From contig WNYE01000004.1 of assembly GCA_021396245.1 (NCBI GenBank), positions 434,001 to 498,000 of the forward strand: a stretch of 64,000 bases of DNA. The letters run 5' to 3'. The notes beneath the pieces were generated by a model. The model made no database searches, was not told the DNA's origin, and saw nothing but the letters and a program-made list of their open reading frames with translations. Shown here one piece after another: positions 9,546 through 19,829 of this stretch; within the stretch, counting starts at the first letter, position 1, and each line of letters begins with the position of its first letter. The translations under genes were made by a program, and so were the position numbers. The DNA comes from Sporothrix humicola (Eukaryota; Ascomycota; Sordariomycetes; Ophiostomatales; Ophiostomataceae).

Positions 9546-12500
9546 TGTCCCTTCTGGGTCGATGTCGACGTTGGCGTCAATGTCGATATCAAAATCCGTT
9601 CGACCAGAAGACCGAAAATGAGGCTGTTCGAATCGCTCCCTTTCTAACAAATGCTCATGGTTCGAAGCAAGGCCATTGCGTACGAAAGTCTGGGGTTCGA
9701 TGTGATGTGGATGTGAAGAGGAGACGGGATCAGAGGGAAGACCCAGAAGAGACCCAAAAACAGAGGAACAGAACCAAAACAAAAGAAGAAAGGGTAGCAG
9801 TCTGGAGGAGAAGAAGAGCAACAAGGGAGGGGCGTAAGAAGGTTAAAAAGGAAAATCAATGACAAAAGGGAAAGGATGTGCAAGTGCGAGGTTGCTGTCG
9901 ACGAGGGTTCGAAGGCGTCTCTGGCGCTTCTGGTCAATTCAATTAGTGTAGGGATGTGTGTAATCCGCAATCCGCTGTAGTGGAGGGTTCGGTGGCCCCA
10001 GCCGAAACGAAAATCGCCAAGATCTTGAAGGATCGCCGTTGCAAGGTGCTCTTACCAGAAGCTGGCTAATACAGAGGAATGCGCGCTGCAGATGAGTGCA
10101 GATGACTATTACTGTGTGCGTCTGGTCCGGATAGCGCCTTCCTTATTTCTGTTGTTTTTCTCCGTGTCTCTTTCTGTTTCTCTTTTTCCTTTCCTGCATC
10201 GTTCTTTCCTCAACCAATCCCGCCCCGGCCAGACCAAAACAGGACATGGGAAGGAGCAAAAGGGGGAAGGGGCAGGGACTCCGGGAAGGTACGACTGACA
10301 CGCAAAATCTTTTTGTGTTCCGCCAGGTCTGGATTCTCTGGCTTCGCGCCCGGAGTACGACGGCAGAGTACCACGTTGTAGGAGTAATCCCGTCGTAGGA
10401 ACCAAGGGAAAGGAGAGGAAGGGAAGGGTAAAATAGGAGGGGCCAAAAAGAAAAGAAAAAGGCAATCCGGATAGACAGGGGAAGGACAACGGGAAAGGGT
10501 AGGAAATGGTCGAAAAGGAAGGGACCAAATAACGGAGACGTGAGGTAAAAAGTGCGACGTCGATCGGCCCTGCCGCATTTGCTATGTACATTTCACATTT
10601 GCTACTTGCATCTTTCTCATTTCGGGCAATTTTTCTCGTTTGTTTTGGGAGCCGTTACAACTCTGTGCGAGCTTATTTGGCCCCTCTTTAAAATGGCGTT
10701 TGTACGGAGCACTCCTTTGCGACTGCCCCTTTTACGACATGCGACCTATCTCTCGGTAATGAAAGCAATTCCATATGGCGTAACTCTTGTTGATATTTGA
10801 TCGTTCCTGCTCACTTTTTTCTTCTTTTTCTTTCTGTTATGCTATCTTTGCTTCTTCTTTTACGACGCATCTTCTACCCTTTTGTCCGTCATGACCAGGG
10901 GTGCGTCGGCGCTGCAGTCGTATCGTCTCCATCACGCTGTCTCGTACGAGTGACTGGCTCCGCCCATTTCGTCCGAAGCGAGGCTCCGTAGCTTCCGCCA
11001 TCCTGCGCAGTTTTGTTGGCTTTCTCTTGCCAATCTTTCCAAAGTAGCAAGCTTTTTTTCTTTCCCCAGGAAGAATTTGTCCGTGTTTCTTTCCTCTTTT
11101 TTTTCTTCTCGCAGCATTAGCTCCTTCCTGTGACCGCCAATCTTGCCTTGGTTCTCCTGCCCAGACGCCGAATCTGCAGCCATCTTTCTCCTGTGCACCC
11201 TGTGTTCTTTCCACATCTTTTCCATATCAACAACAGGATTCTTCATCGTGCCTTCCTGTGTTCATTTAACCTCGACGCTTTTCCTCGTTCAACATATGCA
11301 CTCTTCCCAATCCACAATAGCAGATCCCCGAACGAGGCAAGATGCTCCGTTAGCGCCTACGGGGGGATGGCGCAAGCCTCCGTTTGTGCAGTAGTCTTTC
11401 GGTGCAGACCCCTGTAGCTTGTCGTCAAGTGTCTTCAAGCGTCCCTCAACCGCAGTAGCTTACAAGACCGAAGTACACCAAAGGACGCCAAAGCAAGGCT
11501 TCAAAACAGAAGGCGCTACGGCGCTACGCTAGATCGTTGGGACAGGAGAACACTAAAAAGGGGAAAACCTCCGCAAAAAGGAAGAACCTGAGGTCCTTCT
11601 CCTGCCAAAAGCCCCACCACAGAAGCACAGAGGCACATCTCTGTGAGCAAAAGAACCCTAATCCTCGCTGTTCTCCGTGCTATTTTTACGGGCCAGGATC
11701 GCTGAAGCACCAATCGCAACGTCTGGCAAGACTCATGTCTGTGATCGCAGCTGACCTGGTATGGTGGTCGCAGGGTGAGGGCCTTGTCGTGATGCCGCCG
11801 TCGCCGCAGTCTGTGCACATTGCGTCTCGCCAAGAAAAAGAAACGTCGTATGCTGCACGGATGTGGACAAGAATACGAAGGAGGTACGAAGCTTGTTGAA
11901 ACGTGACGCTTGGCGTGATGATGAGCCTAAAAGCGTGATATAAAACGTGACTATTTCTCTCCTCCTTCTTGCTGACTTTTTCACTATGTTTGGCAGGTGC
12001 AGCCAAGGCCGTGATTACATACACACGGAACTCCTGTAATCGGCGCAGACTTGCCCCGAGTTAAACCCCATCTGTCAGTGCAAAACAGAAGCTAACTTCT
12101 CCAAGCGACTCGAAGCGTCGCAGCTTTTTCGCGGAACCACGGACAAGTGACAAAAACGTGTCGGCCATCGGTCTTAGAGTGCGCTCACTGGTCCCTCTTT
12201 CGCGGGAAAACTCCGCAAACCGCAGTTTATTTTTCTTGTCAGAATCCCAGATGTCCCCAAAAGACCCAAGAAGCAGGAACACAAATGAGAGACAATACGC
12301 GGTAGTGCAGCGAATTTGTATGAGGCGGCGGCAATATAGGCTAAATTGCGACGGCCGACAGTCCCACGTTGGCGGGATGGATGGGGAAACAGAGGGGTAG
12401 CTTCCTGGGCATCGCACCTTCCTCGCGAGAGCTATATAAGTTGGAAGCTTCCTCGTGTGTCTGCGAGAAGTTGGATTTGGAATTTAATAGGCAATTCACT

Positions 12501-12606
12501 CTTCTACAGCTAACATCAACCATCTCGAGTTTTTGTGAACAAACCTCCCATCAACTCTTCACGAAACACGCCGTACACACACGCCAAGCACGTCTCCACC
12601 TACGTC
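9546..12606. other. 3 kb divergent promoter region
   Basis: The spacer separates the start of the SRR1-domain gene (minus) from the mutarotase gene (plus). Plus-strand purine-rich blocks (9705-9860 and 10380-10530) would be pyrimidine-rich leader or core promoter for the minus-strand gene. Open frames here follow this skew and show no domain. A TATA-like GCTATATAAG (12431-12440) lies about 170 bases before the mutarotase ATG. Confidence 0.5.
12432..12439 (+). promoter_or_regulatory. TATA-like box of the mutarotase gene
   Basis: CTATATAA is placed about 170 bases upstream of the ATG at 12607, with an A/C-rich leader following. Assigned from sequence and position only. Confidence 0.45.
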
Positions 12607-13665
12607 ATGGACGGCTCCGCCTTTACCTTCCTCGCGCGCGGCGCCATCATCCAGCACTTTGAGCTGCACGGCATCGACATTGTCCAGGGTTTCCCGACCT
12701 CGGAGCTCTACGCTTCGCACAACAGCCCATACTTTGGCGAGACCATTGGCCGTTTCGCCAACCGCATCGAGGGCGCCGCCATCAAGGTGCCGGGCGGTCT
12801 CAACGGCAAGGAGTCGTACCCGCTGGCAGCCAACAACGGCGCCAATGCTCTGCACGGCGGCGTCGAGGGCTGGGGCAAGAAGGTGTGGGACGGCCCTTCT
12901 CCGGTCGGTGTGAACCGCGAGGTGCCCGGCCTGAGCCCCTCGACGCTCGACAAGGGCGGCGAGACGGTGCAGTTCACGCTGACCAGCCCGGACGGCGAGG
13001 AGGGCTACCCGGGCACGGTCAACGTGTCGGTCAAGTACTCGGTCGGCAAGCAGAACCTGCCCGACAAGGAGGGCATCGAGGCGACTGTGCTTGTCATTGA
13101 GTACGAGGCCGAGCTGGTCGACGGCGCCGACGAGACCGTCATCAACATGACCAACCACAGCTACTTCAACCTGGGCAACCTGCCCACTATCGAGGGCACC
13201 GTCGCCAAGCTCGGCGCTGCCAAGTACCTGCCCGTTGACGCTGGAGGCATCCCGACCGCCGGCCCTTCGAGCTTTGAAAAGGTGGATCTGGCCCAGTCGT
13301 TTGTCCTCGGCGCCAGCGAGCCCGACGTCGACGACTGCTTTGTGGTCAACGACAGGCCCACGACCGTCCCCATTGACACGCGCGGCGAGCCGCTCTCGCG
13401 CCACCTCGAGGCCAGCCACCCCAACACGGGCATTCACCTCGAGGTCTACAGCACCGAGCCCGCCTTCCAGTTCTACACCGGCAAGTACATTGACGTGCCG
13501 GCTGTCGGCGGTCTGCCGGCACGCGTGGCCCGCAGCGGTTTCTGCCTGGAGCCCAGCCGCTACGTCAACGCTTCCAATGTCGAGGACTGGAAGAACATGG
13601 TGCTGCTGAAGAAGGGCGGCCCCAAGTACGGTTCGCGCACCGTGTACCGCGCATGGAAGGAGTAA
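12607..13665 (+). CDS. Aldose 1-epimerase (galactose mutarotase)
   Basis: An intronless gene of 352 residues, the usual length for the family. It interconverts alpha and beta anomers of aldoses such as galactose and glucose and feeds the Leloir pathway in the cytosol. Signature segments are FGETIGRFANRI near residues 40-53, NALHGG with His83, TNHSYFNLG with His184 (the proposed general acid) and FCLEPSRYVNA with Glu315 (the proposed general base). The residue roles come from knowledge of GalM enzymes. No signal peptide is present. The ATG at 12607 begins a typical short N-terminus; in-frame sequence upstream has no ATG and resembles leader. Third codon positions are strongly GC-rich, suggesting high expression. 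The gene is convergent with DNA ligase I, with only about 117 bases between the stops. Confidence 0.93.
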   Translation: MDGSAFTFLARGAIIQHFELHGIDIVQGFPTSELYASHNSPYFGETIGRFANRIEGAAIKVPGGLNGKESYPLAANNGANALHGGVEGWGKKVWDGPSPVGVNREVPGLSPSTLDKGGETVQFTLTSPDGEEGYPGTVNVSVKYSVGKQNLPDKEGIEATVLVIEYEAELVDGADETVINMTNHSYFNLGNLPTIEGTVAKLGAAKYLPVDAGGIPTAGPSSFEKVDLAQSFVLGASEPDVDDCFVVNDRPTTVPIDTRGEPLSRHLEASHPNTGIHLEVYSTEPAFQFYTGKYIDVPAVGGLPARVARSGFCLEPSRYVNASNVEDWKNMVLLKKGGPKYGSRTVYRAWKE

Positions 13666-13782
13666 ATATTACTCGGGGACAGCAAGAAAAGGTCATGAAA
13701 CGATAGAATCAAAATAGCTTTAATGTACGAGAATAATGAAACAACAAATTGATCTAATTTCTTATTCTTTTGTTTGAAATGA

Positions 13783-16527
13783 TTATTCTTCCTCTTCTAC
13801 GTCTTTTGTTGCATCCCCAGCTGTGTCTGGGACACGAGCATCCTGCTTTCGGTAGAGACCCGCCAGGAACTCGCTGGTGCTCGCCTCATCAATGCCCTTG
13901 TCATCGCGCTTACGCAGGAAACGCGGGAAGCGGAGACTCAGACCACGGCTCTCGTTGACCAGCCCGATTGCCGCAGTGTACGTCGGGCTCAGAGTGATGT
14001 CAGCAAACGCCATCTCCCACACTTCTTGTGGCTCGAACCAGACGTCTGGTTCCGGCCCGTAATACTCGACAAAGCTAGGCTTCTGTGCGCGAGTGTTGTT
14101 CTTCTTTTTATCCTTTTCAGCTGCGGCGCCGTCGTCAGCGTCTTTTCCGTCAGCCTCATCGTCACCATCACTTTCGTCACCATCATGCCCATTATCGTAA
14201 AAGGCTCGGTTGGCCTTGTAAAAGGCGTCAGTAAACCCCGAAATGCACTTTGTGACGGCCTCTAACGAACCAGTCTCCTCGTTGCGCACGGCCATAAGAA
14301 TGGGCGACCACCACTTGGCTTTGCGGCCCATGCCATGCCAGGCGGCGATCGGAATTAAGTCGAGCGTGTCAAACGTCGACCCATAGTCCTTTTTGACCTT
14401 GAGCCACGAGTCGAGCCGCTTGTCTGGCTCGTAGGTGGCAAGCAAGGGTTTCCTGCGACCGCCAGTCTTTTTCTCGCCGCCATTATCATCGCCAGACGGT
14501 ACGGCCCCCTTTGCCTTTCCTTTTAATTTCTTCTTTGACGGTGGTGGTGCTAGAGCTTGCGGCTGAGCCACCTCGTCATCACCATCAATATCACCAGTAT
14601 AAGCCAGGTCCGGCAAATTATCCAAAATCTTGACCATGATGCCCTCGCACTTGGCATCCGTGGCACCTTTGAAGAATGCCGAGATAGCATCACCGTCCTC
14701 GGATGTCCCGTCCATGCTCTTCACCCAGGTAAAATGGTGTGGGATCTCGACAAAAAGCGACCGCAGCAGCTCACGACGCTCACGTAGAGGTCGGTCCAAC
14801 AGTGGCTGGCCATTGAGGAACATAAGGTCAAATGCAAATAAGCAGACGTCGATAGTGATGCTGCCGATGGCCACGTCTTTTCGTGCTCGGTTTGTAAGTG
14901 TCTGGAAGGTGCGCAGTTCTCCCGTCTCGCGGTCGACAGCAACCACTTCGCCCTCGAGAATAAAGCTCTCGACGCCTTCGCCGCGGATTCGTGGTACTAG
15001 GGATACAAGATCCGGGTACTTGTCGGTCATGACCTCCAGGTGCCGCGAGAAGATGGAGACTTTGCCATCACGGTCGCAGTGGACCTGGGCACGCTGGCCA
15101 TCGTATTTGTACTCGCAGGTAAATGCACGGCCATGTAGCTTGCCGAGCATCTCGCTTAAATCACGAGTGATGGAACCCAACATGGGCCGCAGTGGAATGT
15201 GCAGTGCCAACCCGCAGCGTATGAGCAACTCCTCCGTAACGCCAATCTCCAAAAGAACAGGCACCAAATCATTGTAGTTTGGCCTCCGTGCAAAGCAAGC
15301 CTTGACGATCTCTTCGGCGCGGGCCCACACTTCGGCCAGCTCTTCCTTTTTCATGGCTGCCAGGACTTTGGGGTCACGGAGTGTGCTCCCTTCAAAACCG
15401 TCGTCCGCCCTGTATCCAGGAGGCGGCTTGGACAGTAAGAATGCTCGCGACAGGGCAATTAGCATGGTTGTTTTCACGGCGCCGATCCTCAAGTGCTGGC
15501 ACAGCGTCCGCACAATATAGCGGCTCTCGTCGCCGCCACGGGCATCTTGGAGCAGTCGGTCAACAATCCGCTGTTTTGTCTCCACGCTGCCGGTGCCCTG
15601 GCTGTTGGCAACTTTGACGAGGGACTGGTAGACGCCGCGGATCGTCAGAGGCTGCGGTCGCCGCAGCGTAAACGCCTGCTTCTTCTTGGCCTCGTAAGCG
15701 ACATCGCCCGGGTCACCGTACTTGTCAAAGAGCGACTTGAGGCTGCGTGCATCGAGGCCGCACACATTTTTGAGAGCTTTGCCAATGGCCGACCCACCAA
15801 GGCCCAGCTCGAGCGAAATGTACGGCGGGCTGATGGCATTAGTCGCGAGCCAGACGGCCGGCAACAGACTATCCGGGTCGCCCTCGATCAAGAGACGCAG
15901 GCAATTCACCAAAGTGTCCACGATCTTGATCCGACTCTGGGTGGCATTGATGAGAACAAAGCAGCGAGTCAGGAGTGCATAAGAGGCGTTGCCAGTGTCT
16001 CCACTGCCTAGCTTCGTTGCTGATGCCGCTGCCCATTGTTTCTTCAAAGCAGGTATGTACTTTGACGGTTCAAAGGTCAGCGGGCTCTCGTCGAGTGGGA
16101 TCGTTGCCGCGACGAGATCCTCTGCCGTTGTGACCGACTGAAGAGACAATGTGTTCTTGGAGATGGCAGCTGGAGGAGGCGACAATGTCTCAGACTTGAC
16201 CGGGATATCCTCCGGCTCCTCTTTTTTAGGAACAGGCTCATCATGTGCCGCCAGGATCGGAAGACCTTGCTGCTCTCTCCTGCTTTCCTCATCCCATTCG
16301 GCCTGGAGCTTCCTGGCGAGCTCCTCATCAGTCATCTCGGTGCCAGTCGGCTCGGCGCCATTGCTTGATGATGCCTCTCCGTTATCTGCCTCTGATTTCT
16401 CAGAAGCTGCCAGAGTGCTCGAGGCTCCATTCTGTCTCTGCTTGGAGAAGAAATACTCAAGGCCGCGAGGCTGTGAACTCTTTGCATTTTCAGCATTGAG
16501 CTTCCTCTTCTTGGCTGGGCTCGGCAT
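13783..16527 (-). CDS. CDC9: ATP-dependent DNA ligase I
   Basis: One exon, 914 residues. It seals nicks between Okazaki fragments and in excision repair. The N-terminus holds a basic nuclear signal (PAKKRKL) and a PCNA-box-like QPRGLEYFFSK at about residues 20-30, which is imperfect because Gln is one position further away than in the consensus. A disordered acidic stretch is followed by the DNA-binding domain (about 150-430), then the adenylation domain. Motif I is EYKYDGQRAQ with Lys474 as the adenylated residue, and later motifs include SFILEGEVVAVD and the conserved LSLRFPRFLRKRDDKG near the C-terminus. A Lys/Gly-rich insertion (about residues 660-690) and an acidic one near residue 810 interrupt the catalytic core; both are low-complexity and likely surface loops. 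The start is the first ATG of the frame. The gene shares a 546-base divergent promoter with eIF3k. The symbol follows the yeast orthologue. Confidence 0.96.
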   Translation of the reverse strand: MPSPAKKRKLNAENAKSSQPRGLEYFFSKQRQNGASSTLAASEKSEADNGEASSSNGAEPTGTEMTDEELARKLQAEWDEESRREQQGLPILAAHDEPVPKKEEPEDIPVKSETLSPPPAAISKNTLSLQSVTTAEDLVAATIPLDESPLTFEPSKYIPALKKQWAAASATKLGSGDTGNASYALLTRCFVLINATQSRIKIVDTLVNCLRLLIEGDPDSLLPAVWLATNAISPPYISLELGLGGSAIGKALKNVCGLDARSLKSLFDKYGDPGDVAYEAKKKQAFTLRRPQPLTIRGVYQSLVKVANSQGTGSVETKQRIVDRLLQDARGGDESRYIVRTLCQHLRIGAVKTTMLIALSRAFLLSKPPPGYRADDGFEGSTLRDPKVLAAMKKEELAEVWARAEEIVKACFARRPNYNDLVPVLLEIGVTEELLIRCGLALHIPLRPMLGSITRDLSEMLGKLHGRAFTCEYKYDGQRAQVHCDRDGKVSIFSRHLEVMTDKYPDLVSLVPRIRGEGVESFILEGEVVAVDRETGELRTFQTLTNRARKDVAIGSITIDVCLFAFDLMFLNGQPLLDRPLRERRELLRSLFVEIPHHFTWVKSMDGTSEDGDAISAFFKGATDAKCEGIMVKILDNLPDLAYTGDIDGDDEVAQPQALAPPPSKKKLKGKAKGAVPSGDDNGGEKKTGGRRKPLLATYEPDKRLDSWLKVKKDYGSTFDTLDLIPIAAWHGMGRKAKWWSPILMAVRNEETGSLEAVTKCISGFTDAFYKANRAFYDNGHDGDESDGDDEADGKDADDGAAAEKDKKKNNTRAQKPSFVEYYGPEPDVWFEPQEVWEMAFADITLSPTYTAAIGLVNESRGLSLRFPRFLRKRDDKGIDEASTSEFLAGLYRKQDARVPDTAGDATKDVEEEE

Positions 16528-16690
16528 GATACCCGCAGGTTTTCTCCTAAACCGGAGCCGCCAATAATCCTTTTAAAAAGCTGTTGTCATTGTACCGTAT
16601 TCCAAGGGAGTAATTGGTCCCTTGCTGGCTCAATTGTGTGTTGGCGAAAGGTTGGTTGAGAAAATGGATGTGGCATGAGTTAACGGGCGA

Positions 16691-16700
16691 ACGCGACGCG
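16691..16700. promoter_or_regulatory. Tandem ACGCG (MBF-like) motif
   Basis: ACGCGACGCG lies 164 bases upstream of the DNA ligase I ATG in the shared promoter. The MBF consensus in yeasts is ACGCGT, and it drives S-phase genes, DNA ligase I among them. Here the core ACGCG occurs twice in a row but neither copy has the final T, so the call is tentative. Confidence 0.4.
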
Positions 16701-17073
16701 CTGACAGCTCTCGGTCTTCAGCGCCTCTGACGCTATTCCAGCACAATAGCGCTGTTGGTTGCCTGAATGGCGGCGACTTCCAGAAACGGGTGCGCACGTG
16801 ACAGTGTCAACTTGGTCTCCAGAAGAATTGAGAATTGCCCTGTGGGCCCTTTCTCCTGATTCTCTGCCAAAATGGCGCTAGTCCTGTTTCAGCCACCGCT
16901 CTTCACAAAAAAAGGGCATCGCGAAAACTGAACAAATCTCTTTTCTGCCCCGCGGCCGCACAAGAAAACGACGACCGACGACATCGACGACCCCTCACGA
17001 CGTGTTCACTCCACACACATCCCCCGGTCTCTCCTCACCCTTTTCTCTCTTCCACAATATTCACACCGCAAAC

Positions 17074-18129
17074 ATGAGCAGCGAAGACCCAGCAGAGCGG
17101 CCGGAGCAGATCTCTGCTATCATCAATGGCCTCGAGCGTTACAACCCCGAGGCCGTAGGCAGCCTGGAGGCGTACCTGGCACAGCAGTGCGAGAACCGGT
17201 TCACAGACTGCAATGCCAACCGGACACTGTTGAAGCTGTAAGTTGAACAAGCGGGTGTCGATTTCTTCGAGCAATTTCGGCACCCATGAGCCTCACCTTA
17301 AGAATCTTAATATTTTATCATACCCAACTACTCTATTCTGTCTCTGCTGTGTGGCCTATTTTGTTTTGCAAAAGGGGCTGCCGGCTTTTGATGATGACTT
17401 TATAAACGTTTCCTATTACCTGACACTATTTTCGAATGATGTCAATTTGTGTGAATTTCTGATATTACGAGACAACTCTTTCAATATCCTTAACCACATC
17501 TTCCATTATTCTATCATGGACTCGGCTAACATCTTCTCTCCCTTTCCTCCCCTCTCCCTCACAGCTACCAACTCAACCCCGACCGTATCAAGGACGAGGT
17601 CATCACCAACATCCTGGTCAAGTCCATGGCCGAGTTCCCCAGCCCCCAGTTCAACCAAGCCATGCACCTGCTGAGCCCCTCGGTGGCTTCCCCCGCTGCC
17701 GCCGCCGCATCCAACAACACTGTCTCGTCGGAGCTCGCCGAGGCCGTGTCCAAGCTGCGCGCGCTCAACGCCCTGCTGGAGGGCGCACAGTTTGCCCGCT
17801 TCTGGGCCACAATGGACTCGGACGACCTGTACGCCGACCTGACGACCGACATTGACGGCTTCGAGGAGGGCGTGCGCGTGCGCATTGCCGAGCTGATCAG
17901 CCACGCGTTCCGCGAGATTCAGCTGCCGATCCTGGAGCAGTGGCTGGGCCTCAGCGAGGACGCGGCCCGCAAGCTGGTGACGGAGACGTTTGGCTGGAAG
18001 GTGGAAGGCGCCACGGTTAAGATCCCGACAAACGCCGAGAACGAGGCCAAGAAGACGGAGATCCGGGAGGACGTCAACATTGAGATGTTCTCGCGCGTGA
18101 TCCGGAGGTCGTGGGAGGAGACTGCATAG
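17074..18129 (+). CDS. Translation initiation factor eIF3 subunit k
   Basis: Exons 17074-17237 and 17565-18129 give 242 residues, close to known eIF3k lengths. The protein is a non-core PCI-family subunit of eIF3, which binds the 40S ribosome. Recognisable segments are INGLERYNPEAVGSLEAYLAQQC at the start (HEAT-like part), then FPSPQFNQAMHLL, FWATMDSDDLY and the C-terminal winged-helix-like region (VRVRIAELISHAFREIQLPILEQWLGL). The start is set by the ATG at 17074, which gives the usual N-terminus. The intron is 327 bases, two to six times longer than any other intron in this window, and carries a box C/D snoRNA-like element. An insertion of Ala-rich sequence (SPAAAAASNN) near residue 95 is lineage variation. 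Confidence 0.93.
17386..17468 (+). ncRNA. Candidate intronic box C/D snoRNA
   Basis: The element lies inside the eIF3k intron, on the host strand. The order is right for a box C/D RNA: C box ATGATGA (17391-17397), D' box CTGA (17420-17423), C' box ATGATGT (17436-17442) and D box CTGA (17459-17462). This leaves 22 bases between C and D' and 16 between C' and D, enough for guide sequences. About 60 bases separate the D box from the GGCTAAC branch-like site near 17524, a layout known for intron-encoded snoRNAs. The terminal stem is weak by eye, and I could not match the guides to rRNA from memory, so the target is unknown. Confidence 0.5.
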
Positions 18130-18440
18130 GGGAGGTTTGCATAGAAAAAAAAACGTATTTGATGAAGTCATGGGTTTGGCAACAAAAATATCTGGGATGC
18201 GGGATATCTTCTTTTGTGTTAGAGAAAAAACGAAAAGGAGTGGCTGGCATGTCCGTTTTGTTTTGTACTGGCGTTACTTGAGTGCTTTTTAATACAAAAT
18301 ATTATCATCAACTTGCTGGATGTTGGTTGCAAAATAATGTGATATTCTAACCTACAAACCAACCTGAAAATATAACGCTTTTTATGCCTGCATCATACCA
18401 TTACTCAACATAAATATATACCTTAACTTCCTTCTCTCGT
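18130..18440. other. Convergent 3' spacer
   Basis: AT-rich sequence between the stops of eIF3k (plus) and the Tsr4-like gene (minus). It probably holds both 3' ends and polyadenylation signals (several AATA-rich stretches). No gene seen. Confidence 0.5.
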
Positions 18441-19829
18441 TTACCGCCGCTGGGCCTCCAGATCCTCCCACTGCACACCAGCCCACTCTTCCAGGTAGCT
18501 TGCCTCGCCTGCCTTTGTGCCTTGTGCCTGGCAGTCCTTCTCGCACACAGCCACCAGGACTGTACCCCAGTCCATGCCCTCCAGGCCCAGCTCGTTCGCC
18601 TCCAGCAGGTCAATCGCGTGCGGCATCAGCTGCACCTCAAAGACACGCCGGCTGCGGCAGTTGGGACACGGCGGCAGACGGCCCGATGTAGAGGCGAGAA
18701 CAGTGTTGATGCTCCCGCCATTAGAAGGCGGTGACTGCGCCCAGATGCCGGCAACCGAGTCGTCCTTGTTGTAGAAGAGCGGTAGGCCGTTGAACTCGTA
18801 CCGGATAACCTGGTCGGGGTTCTGGGCCACGCGGTCGGCAAACTTTTGGAACGCGGCGTCCATGCTGGACTCAAAGACAAACTTGTCTTCTTTGCCGCTG
18901 CCACCAGCTCCAGTCGACGATTCGCCCTCGACCTCCATCGCCTCGGTCACAACACCCGGGATCGCAGCCGGTGTCGGGTCGAGCGTCTCGTACTCGGCAT
19001 CGGCGATCCAGCTGACAGGGTAAGCCGCGGGCCAAGAATCGGCTGGTGGCCATGGCTCTGGCGGTGTTGCTGGTGCAGGTGCTGCTTGTTCGTTGTTGAT
19101 CGACAGAGTCTCGGCAAATGTCTTGGGCAGCTCCTTAACTTCCTCTTCGGTCGTCTTTTGTGGCTTTTCAGACTTTTCGGAGGAAGGCTCGGGTTTTGAT
19201 GCTGCTGGTGCTGCCGTCTTTGATGCACCACCGAGACTGAATGGGTTTGCTGGGCCTCCCGTCGAAGAAGTAGAAGACCCGCCGAGCGAAAATGGGTTTG
19301 CATTGGTGCTGCCACCTGCTGCGAAGGGGTTGGCCACGCCGAAAAGCGAGTTGCCCAGCCCTGGCGCTGCACCGACCGTCTGTGTCTTCTCGGTCTTCTT
19401 CTCCTTCTCTTTGGCTTTTTCCTTCTCGGAAGCTGCTGCCTCGGCCGCTGCCGCATCCACACGCACACCACGGATCACGCGCACACTGCCTGGCTTGCGC
19501 CGGCACGCTTTGTTACGGCACGCCAGCACGTACAGCCGGCGCTCGTGCCCAGGGAAGCGTTCGGGGAGTTCGCCGTTGAGCTGAAGCAAAAGAACAAGCA
19601 GTGCTTTGCAGACCAGGCAGCGGGCCAGGCCAGCTGACGGAGGAGCCTGACCAGCAGCGATCCAGTCGGGCCGGCCACCGAGGCGGCTCACAGTCTCTCT
19701 GTTCTCGGGCGCATCATCGTCGGCGTCTTGGTCTTCGGGATCGGCATAGCCAAGGAGGACGTTCGTCTCGGTGTAGTTCTGGGGGCCGGCATCCTCGTCG
19801 TCGGACGAGTCGCTGTCGTATGGTGCCAT
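18441..19829 (-). CDS. TSR4: PDCD2/Tsr4-type ribosomal protein chaperone
   Basis: One exon, 462 residues from the ATG at 19829. Further in-frame sequence upstream has no ATG, and the start MAPYDSDSSDDED resembles orthologues. Residues 30-140 hold the N-terminal PDCD2 region with VLLGYADPEDQD and cysteine pairs (CLVCKALL and CRNKACRRKPGSVRV). The middle is low in complexity with repeated NPFSLGG units and a charged Lys/Glu segment. The C-terminal PDCD2_C domain has QVIRYEFNGLPLFY, LPPCPNCRSRRVFEVQLMPHAI and GMDWGTVLVAVCEKDC. Yeast Tsr4 binds nascent Rps2 (uS5) and is needed for 20S pre-rRNA processing; the same role is inferred here. It acts in the cytoplasm and nucleus. The NPFS repeats superficially recall nucleoporins, but the two PDCD2 domains decide the call. 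Confidence 0.9.
   Translation of the reverse strand: MAPYDSDSSDDEDAGPQNYTETNVLLGYADPEDQDADDDAPENRETVSRLGGRPDWIAAGQAPPSAGLARCLVCKALLVLLLQLNGELPERFPGHERRLYVLACRNKACRRKPGSVRVIRGVRVDAAAAEAAASEKEKAKEKEKKTEKTQTVGAAPGLGNSLFGVANPFAAGGSTNANPFSLGGSSTSSTGGPANPFSLGGASKTAAPAASKPEPSSEKSEKPQKTTEEEVKELPKTFAETLSINNEQAAPAPATPPEPWPPADSWPAAYPVSWIADAEYETLDPTPAAIPGVVTEAMEVEGESSTGAGGSGKEDKFVFESSMDAAFQKFADRVAQNPDQVIRYEFNGLPLFYNKDDSVAGIWAQSPPSNGGSINTVLASTSGRLPPCPNCRSRRVFEVQLMPHAIDLLEANELGLEGMDWGTVLVAVCEKDCQAQGTKAGEASYLEEWAGVQWEDLEAQRR

Noticed and set aside
9890..9930. A GGGTTCGAA stretch resembling a tRNA B box
   Set aside because: No companion A box or cloverleaf is visible at the right distance.
10109..10591. A 160-codon minus-strand frame with Phe/Ser/Pro-rich translation
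   Set aside because: It is produced by a purine/pyrimidine-skewed promoter block; no domain, and many overlapping frames of similar length.
12559..13437. A 292-codon open frame antisense to the mutarotase gene
   Set aside because: It is the complement of a GC-rich gene whose third positions avoid A/T, which opens antisense frames. It has no domain, and the sense gene is certain.
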